Shown in pieces: positions 1 to 8,743 of a stretch of 46,678 bases of DNA. Source of the stretch: Bacteroidales bacterium (GTDB lineage Bacteria > Bacteroidota > Bacteroidia > Bacteroidales > VadinHA17); contig PLLX01000275.1 in NCBI GenBank assembly GCA_003141415.1, positions 1 to 46,678 on the forward strand, given 5' to 3'. Made by a program: the position numbers and the translations under genes. Below the pieces are notes generated by a model that did not search any database, was not told the DNA's origin, and saw only the letters and a list, made by a program, of their open reading frames with translations. Each line of letters starts with the position of its first letter. Within the stretch, counting starts at the first letter, position 1.

Positions 1-145
1 TTGAAACAAATTAGAAGAATTTGATGCCTTTAATTGTTGAAAGGAAATAAAAAGTAAAATAAAAAGTCCATTAAATATCCTATATCTCATTTACATTAAT
101 ATTAATCATTGATTGTCAACTTAAAATCATCCTAATTCTAATAGA
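1..145. other. Non-coding left edge
   Basis: AT-rich sequence downstream of the corrinoid protein gene. I see no open frame with recognisable homology and no clear hairpin followed by a T tract. Confidence 0.4.
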
Positions 146-820
146 TCAGGATACAAGCTTTTTCAGATAATTCACTGCGCCCTGAGGGTCAGGTGAATAA
201 AAATCAGCTCCGATCTTTTTGCAATATTCATTCGTAACAGGAGCACCTCCAACAAGAATTTTTGAATTTGGATATTTTTCTTTTATTGCGAGAACTATGT
301 TTTTCATGTTTTCCATTGTAGTTGTGAGGAGAGCAGACAAACCAATTACCGCATTTTGATTTTTATTAAGCGCTTCTAGGAATTTTACCTCACCCACATC
401 AACTCCAAGATCAATGACTTCCCAACCACCCCCTTCTATCATCATAGAAACTAGGTTTTTACCTATATCGTGCAAATCACCAGTAACCGTTCCAATAATA
501 AATGTTCCCTTTCTTTTTGTTTCTCCAGATATAAAATATGGCTTGATATGGATCATTGAGCTACTCATAGCTTTTGCAGACATCAACATTTGCGGAACAT
601 AAATCTCCATCCTGCTAAACTTATTGCCAACATTTGCCATAGCAGGTATCAATGATTTTTCCAAAATTTCATCAGGACTGATCCCATTTTCGAGAGCCAG
701 CTTTGTCAATTCATCTGCACCATTCTGATCTTTCATATTTGGCGGATAGGGACAGTCTTTACTAATTTTTCCATATTCAATACATTGTGCTAATTTATTG
801 AGGATGTCACTCATAATCAT
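146..820 (-). CDS. Corrinoid (B12-binding) methyltransferase carrier protein
   Basis: This 224-residue protein has the two-part layout of MtaC/MtbC/MtvC-type corrinoid proteins: a helical cap domain (about residues 5-95) and a B12-binding Rossmann domain (about 103-222). The cobalt-ligating DxHxxG motif is present as D115-L-H117-D-I-G120. It is followed by the conserved SxL stretch near residue 158 and the GG turn (LVGGAP) near 193. Such proteins carry a methyl group on cobalt between a substrate methyltransferase and an acceptor methyltransferase in the cytoplasm. Length is normal for the family. It lies 180 bases downstream of a UroD-fold methyltransferase-like gene on the same strand, so the two probably form a pair. 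A second ATG at residue 3 (position 814) is an equally good start; neither has a clear Shine-Dalgarno. The family call is secure, the methyl donor is unknown. Confidence 0.9.
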   Translation of the reverse strand: MIMSDILNKLAQCIEYGKISKDCPYPPNMKDQNGADELTKLALENGISPDEILEKSLIPAMANVGNKFSRMEIYVPQMLMSAKAMSSSMIHIKPYFISGETKRKGTFIIGTVTGDLHDIGKNLVSMMIEGGGWEVIDLGVDVGEVKFLEALNKNQNAVIGLSALLTTTMENMKNIVLAIKEKYPNSKILVGGAPVTNEYCKKIGADFYSPDPQGAVNYLKKLVS

Positions 821-1000
821 TTAGATTTTATAGTCAACTATTATTTTGAAAATTTATTTAATGCTTTAAACCCGTCAAAATTGAAAAAGAGAATTAAAAT
901 TTTTAATTAAAGTGATCTTCTGCAGCTACATTTTTGTTTTGATTTCCACATTTAGCAGAAGTAAATGTAAGAACTACCAAAGTTTAAAATATGCCCCATG

Positions 1001-2182
1001 TCACAAATGATAGACTCCATACTCCATGAGGGTTTCCCAGAGAGCTATAACGTTCGCTACCGGCACATCTTCCTGAATATTATGAACCGTCGCAAAAACA
1101 AAACCTCCTCCAGGTGCAAAGTCATCGATACGCCTTTTTACTTCGTCCCTCACTTCCTGTGGCGTACCATGGGGAAGGACCTGCTGTGTATCTATGCCTC
1201 CTCCCCAAAAAGTTATTTCGCTTCCGAATTCCCTTTTTAATCTTGCTGAATCCATTGAAGCTGCAGTCACCTGGACAGGATTCAGAATATCTACTCCTAT
1301 CTCTATCAAGTCGGGGATGATATCATAAACACTTCCACAGGAGTGGAAGAGAATCTTTACACCTGGGGCCTTTCTTTTGATGAATTCGAACAATTTCTTT
1401 TCACGGGGTTTAATGAATTCACGGTACATTTCAGGTGAGATGAGCAGACCCTGCTGACTGCCCAGATCATCCAATTCCCTTATAATATGCACCTGGTTAC
1501 CTATTTCTTCAAGCAGAGTATTGAAATAATTGAGTTTTAATTCCAGAATATGGTCCATGATATAATTAACCTTATCGGGATCGTAAGCAAGATCAACAAA
1601 AAAGTCCTCGTAACCTTCAAGAATAGCGCCTGTATGAAAAAACCCGTTTCCAATTCTTGCGTCAAGAACCAAGGCGGCATGAGATTCGGAGAAAACTTTT
1701 TTAGTATAATCAGCAAGTTCCTTAGCTAGAGCCGGATCATTGCCATCTGGCCATTTATAAGAATGTACCGCATCAAAATCAGCTCCTCTAAGCGGATTGG
1801 CAACCATATCAAAGTAATGACCATCTTTTTTAGGCATCTTCCATATAGCACCCCACTCATCGCTAAACCACTTTGCGTCTTCGTTCTCCTTAACGACCAG
1901 TTTCCATGATGAAAGATTGTTGCGGGTTATCCTTCTTGTATCCACACCAAGTAATTTACAAATGTCAGTGTCCGGTTGTGCAAGCTGACCACCGAAACTC
2001 AGTATCTCAGGTTCCTTATCCGGGAGCCCAAAGTGATGACGCAAAACCGAATAAGCTTTCAGACTGATGGAAGATGATTCTGTAGCTCCAAGGTCAAAGG
2101 GCACTCTGTCAGGCTCTTTATGGTTTACTGCCATCATAACCCGCTGCCAGGGTTGCATAACTTCTTTCTCAATTTCTTTCAT
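1001..2182 (-). CDS. UroD-fold methyltransferase-like protein (MtaA/CmuA-type superfamily)
   Basis: This 393-residue protein belongs to the uroporphyrinogen decarboxylase fold (COG0407), not to true HemE. The HemE N-terminal arginine signature (RPVWxMRQAGR type) is absent; the start instead reads RVMMAVNHKEPDRVPFDLG. A zinc-type motif FHSCG lies at residues 279-283, and a histidine in TVHNIQ near 367 could supply a further ligand, as in the zinc sites of UroD-fold methyltransferases that act with corrinoid proteins. The corrinoid carrier gene lies 180 bases downstream and a glycosidase-like lipoprotein gene 23 bases upstream. From family and context it probably moves a methyl group between a substrate, perhaps a methylated sugar, and the corrinoid protein. 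UroD homologues in sugar loci are poorly characterised, so another lyase or decarboxylase role remains possible. Confidence 0.75.
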   Translation of the reverse strand: MKEIEKEVMQPWQRVMMAVNHKEPDRVPFDLGATESSSISLKAYSVLRHHFGLPDKEPEILSFGGQLAQPDTDICKLLGVDTRRITRNNLSSWKLVVKENEDAKWFSDEWGAIWKMPKKDGHYFDMVANPLRGADFDAVHSYKWPDGNDPALAKELADYTKKVFSESHAALVLDARIGNGFFHTGAILEGYEDFFVDLAYDPDKVNYIMDHILELKLNYFNTLLEEIGNQVHIIRELDDLGSQQGLLISPEMYREFIKPREKKLFEFIKRKAPGVKILFHSCGSVYDIIPDLIEIGVDILNPVQVTAASMDSARLKREFGSEITFWGGGIDTQQVLPHGTPQEVRDEVKRRIDDFAPGGGFVFATVHNIQEDVPVANVIALWETLMEYGVYHL

Positions 2183-2205
2183 ATAATTAATTTTCCGGAA
2201 TTGTT

Positions 2206-4338
2206 TTATAAAGAGATAGTTTCGTTGATCGGGAATATTGGTCTGCGGATTAATTTTGTTCCATTATGCTTCAATACATCCAGATGCATTATAACTAAAG
2301 TAGGCAATTGATGATTTGTGTTATTAAGCATTACCTTAATATTGGCTTTTTTGCCATCCTCTGAAATTACAAGTTCAACGTCTAGTAGTCCAAACTCGGT
2401 ATATACGCCATTAAGAGCAGTTTTCATCCCCGGCTTTACCCAGGTAGGTGGCAAACCTTCAAACAAATGAAGCTCTTTTCCTCTTTCAAGTGCTATAAAA
2501 TGGCGATTCATCCTGATGAATTCTGCACTTGCCCAATTGTGGGGCATATCGCCAATATAGCTGCGAGAATTCAGCGATTTAACCGGCTGTTCTTCTCGCC
2601 AGACGAGTGTGGGCGACGCATGATTTGCCATAGCATACATGGTTTGAGCTGCTTTTTGACCCTCACCCAGCCACAACCAGGCATGTGCATAAAATGATCC
2701 AAAATAATTCCAAACGCCTTTATCCTGCCAGCCGGTTTCATAAACCAGTCCTTCCCTCTCATTACATTTAAGCATATTCATTGTACCATGCATAAGGGAA
2801 TCATCGTTGCTGAATATTTTCCCGGGAAATATTGCATGACAGAATGCCCACTGTGCACGCTGGAGCTGACAGCTATCGACCATATAAATTGGTACTGCTC
2901 GATTTCCGCAGGAATCGGTTTTCAAACTTCTAGTTGCAGCTTTTCGATATGCCGCAAACATTGTATCATATTTGGCTTTCCATAATCCAGCTTCCTTATC
3001 CTTATTGAGCATTACAGCAATATCCACTGCTGATTTAAGTCCGTTTAATGTCCAGTATACATTGGTAAACTCATAAACATTTTTGTTGAGTCCACCATCA
3101 CTGAAACCGGGGGGAATCAGACCATAATTTGGTGCGTTTTTATCTTTCATTGTACTATAACGCATAGAATCGATAAAATCTACAGCCCTTTCTACATTGC
3201 CCCATTTTGATTCGAGCCATTTCATGTTGCCAGTTAATTGTGCATGGCGTTTTATAACCCATAATACTATTCCAGTTTCTTTCCAATGACGACCTATAAT
3301 CAAAAAAGAACCATTTTTTTTCTGAAAGCCAAGCATGTATTCAATCCCGTTTCTCACATCCTGAACCTGGCCCAAATATGTCATTGACTCAAGAAGAAAT
3401 GAACCATCGATAATCCATAAACCACGATATATTGTCGGACCTACCTGAAATGCCGGCAGCCCATACTTGATCTCGCGTGCCTGATAAATATTGCGGATAC
3501 AGGAATAAATTAGATTTTGAATATTACTATCGGGAACTACAATACGATCATATGGGAACTTATAAGTATTCCAGAATGAAATAGCTTTCTTTTTGTAATC
3601 ATTAGCATCACTCATTGAAGAAGGAATTTGAACAGCCTTGCTACCAATGTTAATTGCAAATGCAATCGCAACCTTGCTACCCGGTTTAAGTGGTATTTGG
3701 CCGAATTTAAAAGTATAAGAATGACTTGATCTGATAGATTTTTCAATTACCGAGGCAACACCGTTAGGTAAGGAGACGGTAATCCTGTTATCAATCGATA
3801 GTGATTTTTTATCCTTACTTACCTTTATTGGATACACGGAATTGATAAATAGTTTTGGAGTTATCGAAGTGTCTCTGCCTGACTTGTTGCCTATATTTAC
3901 AATTAATAAGTCATTGTGAGGAAATCCTACGAATCCTTTTGACAGTTCGCAACTATCCTGTGGTGAAGATTTCAAGGCTGGGGCAGCTGCAAAGATATCA
4001 GTTGAAAAAAGTATATGGTTCTTTTCGAATGAGGTTTGAAGTATAGGCACTTTGGAAGAATAAAGATGTTGTGATACGCCTACGGCTTCCAGCGAATCCA
4101 TTCCGGCAGAAATAGAAATATTACAACCGTTAAATGGTCCAGTCCTCAAAAAATCGTAGTAAATTAATCCTTTGTCGTCTACGATTGTTTTCTGAACTTC
4201 ATCAGGCAGGCAGATAGAAGTCTGTCCCCAGATGGGTGCATATCGTAGATCCATTTTGAAATCTTTTTCATTAAATGCTGGTTTCCTATAACAAGCAAGA
4301 AAAGTTAAAGAAAATAAAACGAGTATTTTAATTTTCAT
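2206..4338 (-). CDS. Six-hairpin glycosidase-like lipoprotein (GH78-like)
   Basis: This 710-residue protein starts with a lipoprotein signal (hydrophobic KILVLFSLTFLAC, lipobox Cys16), so it is probably anchored in an outer or periplasmic membrane. A beta-sandwich region occupies about residues 25-240, then an (alpha/alpha)6 barrel about 265-620, and a short beta C-terminal domain. Aromatic and acidic patches typical of six-hairpin glycosidases are visible, such as GLWIIDGSFLLES near 320, ETGWQDKGVWNYFG near 560 and GDMPHNWASAEFIRM near 630. The architecture fits alpha-L-rhamnosidases (GH78) and relatives, but I cannot assign the catalytic acids or the substrate. The stop lies 23 bases before the UroD-like gene, which suggests co-transcription with the methyltransferase pair. 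Confidence 0.65.
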   Translation of the reverse strand: MKIKILVLFSLTFLACYRKPAFNEKDFKMDLRYAPIWGQTSICLPDEVQKTIVDDKGLIYYDFLRTGPFNGCNISISAGMDSLEAVGVSQHLYSSKVPILQTSFEKNHILFSTDIFAAAPALKSSPQDSCELSKGFVGFPHNDLLIVNIGNKSGRDTSITPKLFINSVYPIKVSKDKKSLSIDNRITVSLPNGVASVIEKSIRSSHSYTFKFGQIPLKPGSKVAIAFAINIGSKAVQIPSSMSDANDYKKKAISFWNTYKFPYDRIVVPDSNIQNLIYSCIRNIYQAREIKYGLPAFQVGPTIYRGLWIIDGSFLLESMTYLGQVQDVRNGIEYMLGFQKKNGSFLIIGRHWKETGIVLWVIKRHAQLTGNMKWLESKWGNVERAVDFIDSMRYSTMKDKNAPNYGLIPPGFSDGGLNKNVYEFTNVYWTLNGLKSAVDIAVMLNKDKEAGLWKAKYDTMFAAYRKAATRSLKTDSCGNRAVPIYMVDSCQLQRAQWAFCHAIFPGKIFSNDDSLMHGTMNMLKCNEREGLVYETGWQDKGVWNYFGSFYAHAWLWLGEGQKAAQTMYAMANHASPTLVWREEQPVKSLNSRSYIGDMPHNWASAEFIRMNRHFIALERGKELHLFEGLPPTWVKPGMKTALNGVYTEFGLLDVELVISEDGKKANIKVMLNNTNHQLPTLVIMHLDVLKHNGTKLIRRPIFPINETISL

Positions 4339-4421
4339 CTTTCTAAAATATTTGATTTAACAACAATATGCATCAATAGTCATTCTCAAGGATTTTCCTC
4401 TGCTTTTTCTCTTGGACATTT

Positions 4422-4856
4422 TTAAGAATCAGCAAAATTTTCAAGAGCGTACAGAACAATTATCTCATCATTTTCGCCTGCGCCTTTAGCTGTACCTCCC
4501 ACTGCGATTGCACCGACCGTTTCTCCGGCAGCTTTTATCGGGTATGAGCCCATCAATGGAACCATCGTGGTAATTCCGAAATTCGCCATCATTGCTTTCC
4601 TTTCGACTGACACTGCTTCTTCCAGGACTTTACCCGGACGGTCAAAAGTGAGAGCGGTAACTGCTTTGCCGATTGTAATATTTGCCGAAACAATAATTGT
4701 ACCGTCAAGTCTTTCGAAATATATCAGATGTCCTCCGGCATCCACAATGGCAATTGCTGCTCCGACTCCCAATTCAGTGGCCTTTTGAACCGCCCGTGCT
4801 GCCAGCTTTTTTGCACCCTCGAGTGACAAAGTTTTCCTGATTATTAAATTTCCCAT
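4422..4856 (-). CDS. GlcG/HbpS family (DUF336) protein
   Basis: A 144-residue single-domain protein of the GlcG/HbpS family. Family hallmarks are visible: LGVGAAIAIVDAGGHLIYFERLDG (residues about 30-53), ITIGKAVTALTF (about 62-73), and the glycine-rich C-terminal GETVGAIAVGGTAKGAGENDE. HbpS binds haem, and the same domain forms the C-terminus of PduO cobalamin adenosyltransferases, where it binds haem or corrinoid. Its position two genes upstream of the UroD-like and corrinoid pair could mean a cofactor-handling role for cobalamin, but stand-alone GlcG proteins also occur in glycolate and sugar-acid operons without known function. The family call is firm, the role is inferred. Confidence 0.85.
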   Translation of the reverse strand: MGNLIIRKTLSLEGAKKLAARAVQKATELGVGAAIAIVDAGGHLIYFERLDGTIIVSANITIGKAVTALTFDRPGKVLEEAVSVERKAMMANFGITTMVPLMGSYPIKAAGETVGAIAVGGTAKGAGENDEIIVLYALENFADS

Positions 4857-4939
4857 AGCGTTCAGATATTTGATTCTCTTTCTTTAATAATTTGTCAAAT
4901 CCTATGATCTTTTAACACCAGTTAAATCTCCAGCGTTTA

Positions 4940-5479
4940 TTAATACTTGATCTTCGAAATTCTGATCACATCCGGGTCAGTAAATTTATCCATTATATCG
5001 CGGGCTATCGTGGAATAGCTGTAAATTACTACTTCCTCAATGCCGGACTGGAACCAATGTCTCGTTCCCGGTTCAAAGGTGACCTGGTCGTTCACTTTCA
5101 TAACTAGTTCATTCTTACATGTATAAACATTACTTTTATTTTCAGGTATGTGTCCTTCCTTAAGAGTGTCTGGTCCGGACTGATATAAATACAATGTTCC
5201 TTTAACCACTCTTATTGTTTCTTCTTTGCCGGGATCGTCTCCCACAGGTGGGTGCCAATGCTCCGGTTCTGTCTGACCAGAAAATAATGCAATAACCTTA
5301 ACACTAATCCGTTCTGTCTGAACCAGCGTCAATATTTGCGCACCTTCCTTTTTTAGATCATTGAGTCCAAAATCGACTACCTCGATACTTTCAGCTTCTG
5401 TTTGGGACATCTTAATTCCGGAAGCGAGGATCATTCTGGCAGCTTCCTTCCGGGCAACCATAAATTCATCTTTTGTCAT
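4940..5479 (-). CDS. Cupin sugar isomerase, D-lyxose/D-mannose isomerase-like
   Basis: This 179-residue cupin resembles the D-lyxose ketol-isomerase family (Bacillus YdaE type, EC 5.3.1.15). The shared signature is a SGQTEPEHWHPPV block (H74, H76), a nearby glutamate run GKEETIR (E86/E87) and the later H141 in GTRHWFQSG. Together these form the usual His-His-Glu-His manganese site. The C-terminal FTDPDVIR also matches that family. Such enzymes interconvert D-lyxose with D-xylulose and D-mannose with D-fructose in the cytoplasm. In this locus it gives the cell another aldose-ketose interconversion beside two FucI-like isomerases and an RpiB-like isomerase. The native sugar may differ from lyxose. 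Confidence 0.8.
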   Translation of the reverse strand: MTKDEFMVARKEAARMILASGIKMSQTEAESIEVVDFGLNDLKKEGAQILTLVQTERISVKVIALFSGQTEPEHWHPPVGDDPGKEETIRVVKGTLYLYQSGPDTLKEGHIPENKSNVYTCKNELVMKVNDQVTFEPGTRHWFQSGIEEVVIYSYSTIARDIMDKFTDPDVIRISKIKY

Positions 5480-5559
5480 AGTAAGTATTATTAGACACCT
5501 ATACCATGTCAGAAAGTAAGGTATAGCTGTTATAAAAATAATTTTATTTATTAATAGAA

Positions 5560-5586
5560 ACCGACAGGTTTAAAAAACCTGTCAGT
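5560..5586 (-). terminator. Inverted repeat, likely rho-independent terminator
   Basis: Arms of 12 bases (5560-5571 and 5575-5586) pair around a three-base loop with a single G-T mismatch; both sides end in AT-rich sequence. It lies 31 bases after the stop of the small cupin gene and well upstream of the lyxose-isomerase-like gene, so it probably ends the transcript coming from the cupin. Confidence 0.6.
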
Positions 5587-5616
5587 TCTATTAATTCCCA
5601 TTTCCCCAAATAATTA

Positions 5617-6009
5617 TTACTTAGCTTTTGAAGCCTTTTCAGCCCTTTCATAAATCTGTTTTGATGTTTCTGCAGGAGCAAACATTGCAACAAGACTCAT
5701 CGTCTCATCACTATAGTTCCTTATATCGTGAGGTGAATTCGGCGGACATATCATAAGTATCCCAGGACCGATCTTGTGCATCTTATCTCCAATTGCGCAT
5801 TCTCCAAACCCTGTCATAATAAACATCATCTCGACTCCAGGATGCGTATGGTGCAGATCTGTTGAGCTATGAGGTGAAATGACACAATGACTGATACTCA
5901 TATCTTTTACAAGATCCTGTGTATCAGGTGCTAGTAGGACTCTTATTACTCTTTCATAAGGTCCTTCAATTTTAACTGACTTAACATCAAGAACATTAAT
6001 AACTGGCAT
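5617..6009 (-). CDS. Small cupin-domain protein
   Basis: A 130-residue single cupin_2 barrel. The metal-binding pattern is present: HSSTDLHHTHPGVEMMFI in the first motif (histidines about 48-56 and the following glutamate) and PPNSPHDIRN in the second (H94). Such small cupins bind a metal and act as isomerases, dioxygenases or sugar-sensing proteins; nothing here decides between them. The gene has an unusually strong Shine-Dalgarno for this phylum immediately upstream. It sits between an MFS permease gene and the lyxose-isomerase-like cupin, with a terminator after it. Confidence 0.75.
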   Translation of the reverse strand: MPVINVLDVKSVKIEGPYERVIRVLLAPDTQDLVKDMSISHCVISPHSSTDLHHTHPGVEMMFIMTGFGECAIGDKMHKIGPGILMICPPNSPHDIRNYSDETMSLVAMFAPAETSKQIYERAEKASKAK

Positions 6010-6013
6010 AATT

Positions 6014-6023
6014 ACCTCCTTTT
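6014..6023 (-). promoter_or_regulatory. Strong Shine-Dalgarno of the small cupin gene
   Basis: On the minus strand the sequence reads AAAAGGAGGT four bases before the ATG at 6009, a near-perfect complement to the 16S rRNA tail. Bacteroidetes genes usually lack this, so it fixes the start and suggests strong translation. Confidence 0.7.
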
Positions 6024-6099
6024 AAATTTCTATTAACTTATCATAAAAAACTCAGTGTTCTATAAATCTTCTAATTAAAATTCATCATTAAGTTCCACT

Positions 6100-7473
6100 T
6101 TAGGGTTTCATAAAGAATGTTTTATAGATATAAAGTCCGATGAATGCTATCAGTATTGAGGCAATCATGATAATTACCCTCAGTCTGATCTTTTCTTTTG
6201 GCATTGAGGTATTCAGCTTTTTCAATGGATTCATGAACATCCACGAACACATCCCAAGGATATTCAGGACCGCAGCCAGGATGAAGAATGAATTTCCTGA
6301 ACCTGCATTTTCTGCAAAAATAGGTATCGTAACATTGGCAATGAAAAACGGAAAAATAATTGCGCTTGTTGCAGAACCAACATTACCAAGCATGTTCATT
6401 GTTCCTGAGACGGCTCCTGAACTTTTACCCCCGATATCCATACAGAATGTCCAGCTGGGCGCTATTGTCATTTCAACACCAAAAACTGCTATACCAAAGC
6501 AGGTTATAAAAGCTAAAGCTGAAATGTTTGTAATAAGAGTGCATAAAATGAGTCCGGTAGCAGCCAGAGCGAATCCAACTATTGCAGGAATTCTTCTAGA
6601 TGCAACATGGTAACCTTTATGATATAATAACGTAATAAGTGACCCTGAAATCCAATGGGCAAACATACCTAGAACGAGCGGGATAGGTGCATACACCGTG
6701 GCGTTCTCACCCCACTGACTTTTCATATAGGGAAACAACCATGAGAGACTGATGAAAAAAGTCAGTCCGCTAGCAAAATATTGGAACATGGCGAGGGCCA
6801 TATTTGATGATGTTATTACAACACCAAAAGGTATTTTTTCTCCAACTCTTTGTGTATCTGATAATCCCTCTTCAATGTACTGGCATTCCAATTCGTTGAC
6901 TCCCGGATGTTTTCCGGGTTGGTTTCTGAACCAAAGCAACCAGATAATCATCCAGATGAAACCGATTATCCCGTTTATTATGAACATCCATCGCCATCCG
7001 ACAATATGAATTAACCAGGGCATGAAAACTAATGATAATGCTGCACCCACACGACCACCAGAATGGAAAATGCCATTAGCAATTCCTCTTTCTTTTGCTG
7101 GTACCCAATTATAGACTGCACTTGTTGAGCCAGGAAATGCTCCTGCCTCCCCGGCTCCAAAGAAGAATCGGAAAAAAAGCATTGAAACTGCGTTCCATGC
7201 TAATCCGGTCAATGCTGTAAAAACACTCCAGAAGGATACAACGAATGTCAATAGTTTTTTTGGACCATATTTGTCGGCAAACCAGCCTGAAGGAATCTGA
7301 AACAGTGAATAACTTAAGGCAAACATAGCAAAGATATAACCAATCATTTGCGAGCTTATCTTAAGATCTGCCATTATCTGATCGCTTGCGGTCGAAATAC
7401 AGATACGATCCATGAATGTTATTGCAGTCAGAAAAAATAGCAACAATATTATCAGATACCTTTTGTGCGTCAT
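6100..7473 (-). CDS. MFS permease, ACS (anion:cation symporter) family
   Basis: A 457-residue inner-membrane permease with 12 predicted membrane helices. The N-terminal MDRICISTASDQIMADL, the loop motif GWFADKYGPKK (about residues 63-73) and GAGEAGAFPGSTSAVYNWVP (about 111-130) are typical of the anion:cation symporter family, which carries hexuronates, tartrate, glucarate and related acids. Nearby genes point to sugar or sugar-acid uptake. It precedes the cupin gene by 90 bases. The family is clear, the substrate is not, and an acidic or neutral sugar released by the upstream GH29-like proteins is plausible. Confidence 0.85.
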   Translation of the reverse strand: MTHKRYLIILLLFFLTAITFMDRICISTASDQIMADLKISSQMIGYIFAMFALSYSLFQIPSGWFADKYGPKKLLTFVVSFWSVFTALTGLAWNAVSMLFFRFFFGAGEAGAFPGSTSAVYNWVPAKERGIANGIFHSGGRVGAALSLVFMPWLIHIVGWRWMFIINGIIGFIWMIIWLLWFRNQPGKHPGVNELECQYIEEGLSDTQRVGEKIPFGVVITSSNMALAMFQYFASGLTFFISLSWLFPYMKSQWGENATVYAPIPLVLGMFAHWISGSLITLLYHKGYHVASRRIPAIVGFALAATGLILCTLITNISALAFITCFGIAVFGVEMTIAPSWTFCMDIGGKSSGAVSGTMNMLGNVGSATSAIIFPFFIANVTIPIFAENAGSGNSFFILAAVLNILGMCSWMFMNPLKKLNTSMPKEKIRLRVIIMIASILIAFIGLYIYKTFFMKP

Positions 7474-7543
7474 CGTTCAGCTTGTTTACATCGAAATGTA
7501 TCCTTGTAAATTGAAAAAAAATCCATTTCCCAAAATGAAACTA

Positions 7544-8644
7544 TCATTTTATTGCATTTCCGATCGTCTTCATCTGTTTTATACCAAAATCCTTAATTAG
7601 TCCGGATTTTGGATCGAATGGCCAGTCGAGGGTACAGACACCCCCCTGCTGGTTACAGGTTCTAATCCAATTTATCAGCTCCTGATCACTGAATTGATTT
7701 GCATCCCCCTGTCCATGATACACATTTCCACAGTAAACTTTGCCATGCCACAGAATATCTCCTTTTACCGGTCGTAGTTTTGGTGTGAGACGTGTCAGGT
7801 CTTGTTTACTCCAGGTATCGCCAGCGGTGAAATCATCTATACCTGGCTTTACACACTCAAATTCATTTCCACCATGACTAAAAGCTATGACAGCTTTAGG
7901 ATTATTTGTACGGATTATCGTTGAGATGGTACTCCAATCATTTGGCGATTTGCTATAAGAATTTGGTTCGATAATATCAAACCACCAACCTGCGATTTTA
8001 TCCTTATACCTATCAGCAAATTCTTTGAATATATCAACTCTTCGTTTGCGACATTCAGCAGTTGGCGGAATTTTTTCACCGAGTACCCCTCGTTGATTGG
8101 CATCATCTTTTAGTCCAGCCAAAGCCTTTTGATCCATCATATAGCCATTCAATCCGGCATAGTAAATAATCACTTTAATATCTTTTGCACTCAGGGCTTC
8201 TGTCACGTCCATAATCAGGTCTCTTCGCGAGCATTTGTCACCAGGAGCATACCCTGTATATTCAGAGAATGCCTTATTTGGAGCACACATCCACCCAAAA
8301 TACGCATCGTCCAGACCGAACATCACCCATCCAATTTTCGCTTCTGCCATCTGATTTGCAAATCCTTTTGCATCAAAACCATCTACGAAACGATTCCAAT
8401 CTGCAGCGGTCATTTGTGAAGATTTTGGAAACTTTGGGTTTGTCATTGTCGAATAATTCAGAAGAATGCGATATTGATAATGCATAAAGATCCCATACTT
8501 GCCTTTAATCATCCAGTCCGTATTACCTTTAACGGCGAACAGACTAAATTGAATAAACATAATCATCAATAATGAAAGGATCACTCTTCCTTTTTTAATA
8601 AGATTCTTTTTTAAGCCTATTATAATTCCTGATAAAGAATTCAT
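7544..8644 (-). CDS. GH29-like exported TIM-barrel protein, paralogue 1
   Basis: This 366-residue protein has a basic N-terminus and a hydrophobic signal segment (about residues 20-38), then one TIM-barrel domain related to GH29 alpha-L-fucosidases. The first strand motif GKYGIFMHYQYR (about 48-59) corresponds to the GH29 KFGIFIHWG motif. The strand motif GWWFD, near residue 220, places an aspartate where GH29 has its nucleophile. The C-terminal GGVCTLDWPFDPKSG is shared by all copies. It is shorter than classical GH29 enzymes, which carry a C-terminal beta-sandwich. It is the most downstream member of the tandem array and has a perfect Shine-Dalgarno. Activity on fucose or another deoxy or methylated sugar is unproven. 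Confidence 0.65.
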   Translation of the reverse strand: MNSLSGIIIGLKKNLIKKGRVILSLLMIMFIQFSLFAVKGNTDWMIKGKYGIFMHYQYRILLNYSTMTNPKFPKSSQMTAADWNRFVDGFDAKGFANQMAEAKIGWVMFGLDDAYFGWMCAPNKAFSEYTGYAPGDKCSRRDLIMDVTEALSAKDIKVIIYYAGLNGYMMDQKALAGLKDDANQRGVLGEKIPPTAECRKRRVDIFKEFADRYKDKIAGWWFDIIEPNSYSKSPNDWSTISTIIRTNNPKAVIAFSHGGNEFECVKPGIDDFTAGDTWSKQDLTRLTPKLRPVKGDILWHGKVYCGNVYHGQGDANQFSDQELINWIRTCNQQGGVCTLDWPFDPKSGLIKDFGIKQMKTIGNAIK

Positions 8645-8649
8645 ACTTT

Positions 8650-8657
8650 TCCTCCTT
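8650..8657 (-). promoter_or_regulatory. Strong Shine-Dalgarno of GH29-like paralogue 1
   Basis: AAGGAGGA on the minus strand, five bases before the ATG at 8644. It fixes the long start that includes the signal peptide. Paralogue 4 has a similar GGAGGA, paralogue 3 a weaker GAGG, and paralogue 2 none. Confidence 0.65.
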
Positions 8658-8743
8658 AAGTTTAAGTTAGTTTTTCATGTGCATTTGGTTGAAATTAATG
8701 TGCATTTTCTGTTACAAATATGAAAATACTTCCGGAAACCAAT

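Noticed and set aside
1001-2182. Uroporphyrinogen decarboxylase (HemE) for haem synthesis
   Set aside because: The HemE N-terminal arginine signature is missing, a HSCG metal-type motif is present, and no haem genes are nearby.
2120-2311. Small plus-strand gene between the UroD-like and glycosidase genes
   Set aside because: The frame overlaps both minus-strand genes and shows no ribosome site or recognisable domain.
6140-6613. 157-residue open frame on the plus strand
   Set aside because: It lies wholly opposite the ACS permease gene, has no family features, and mirrors the hydrophobic coding of that gene.
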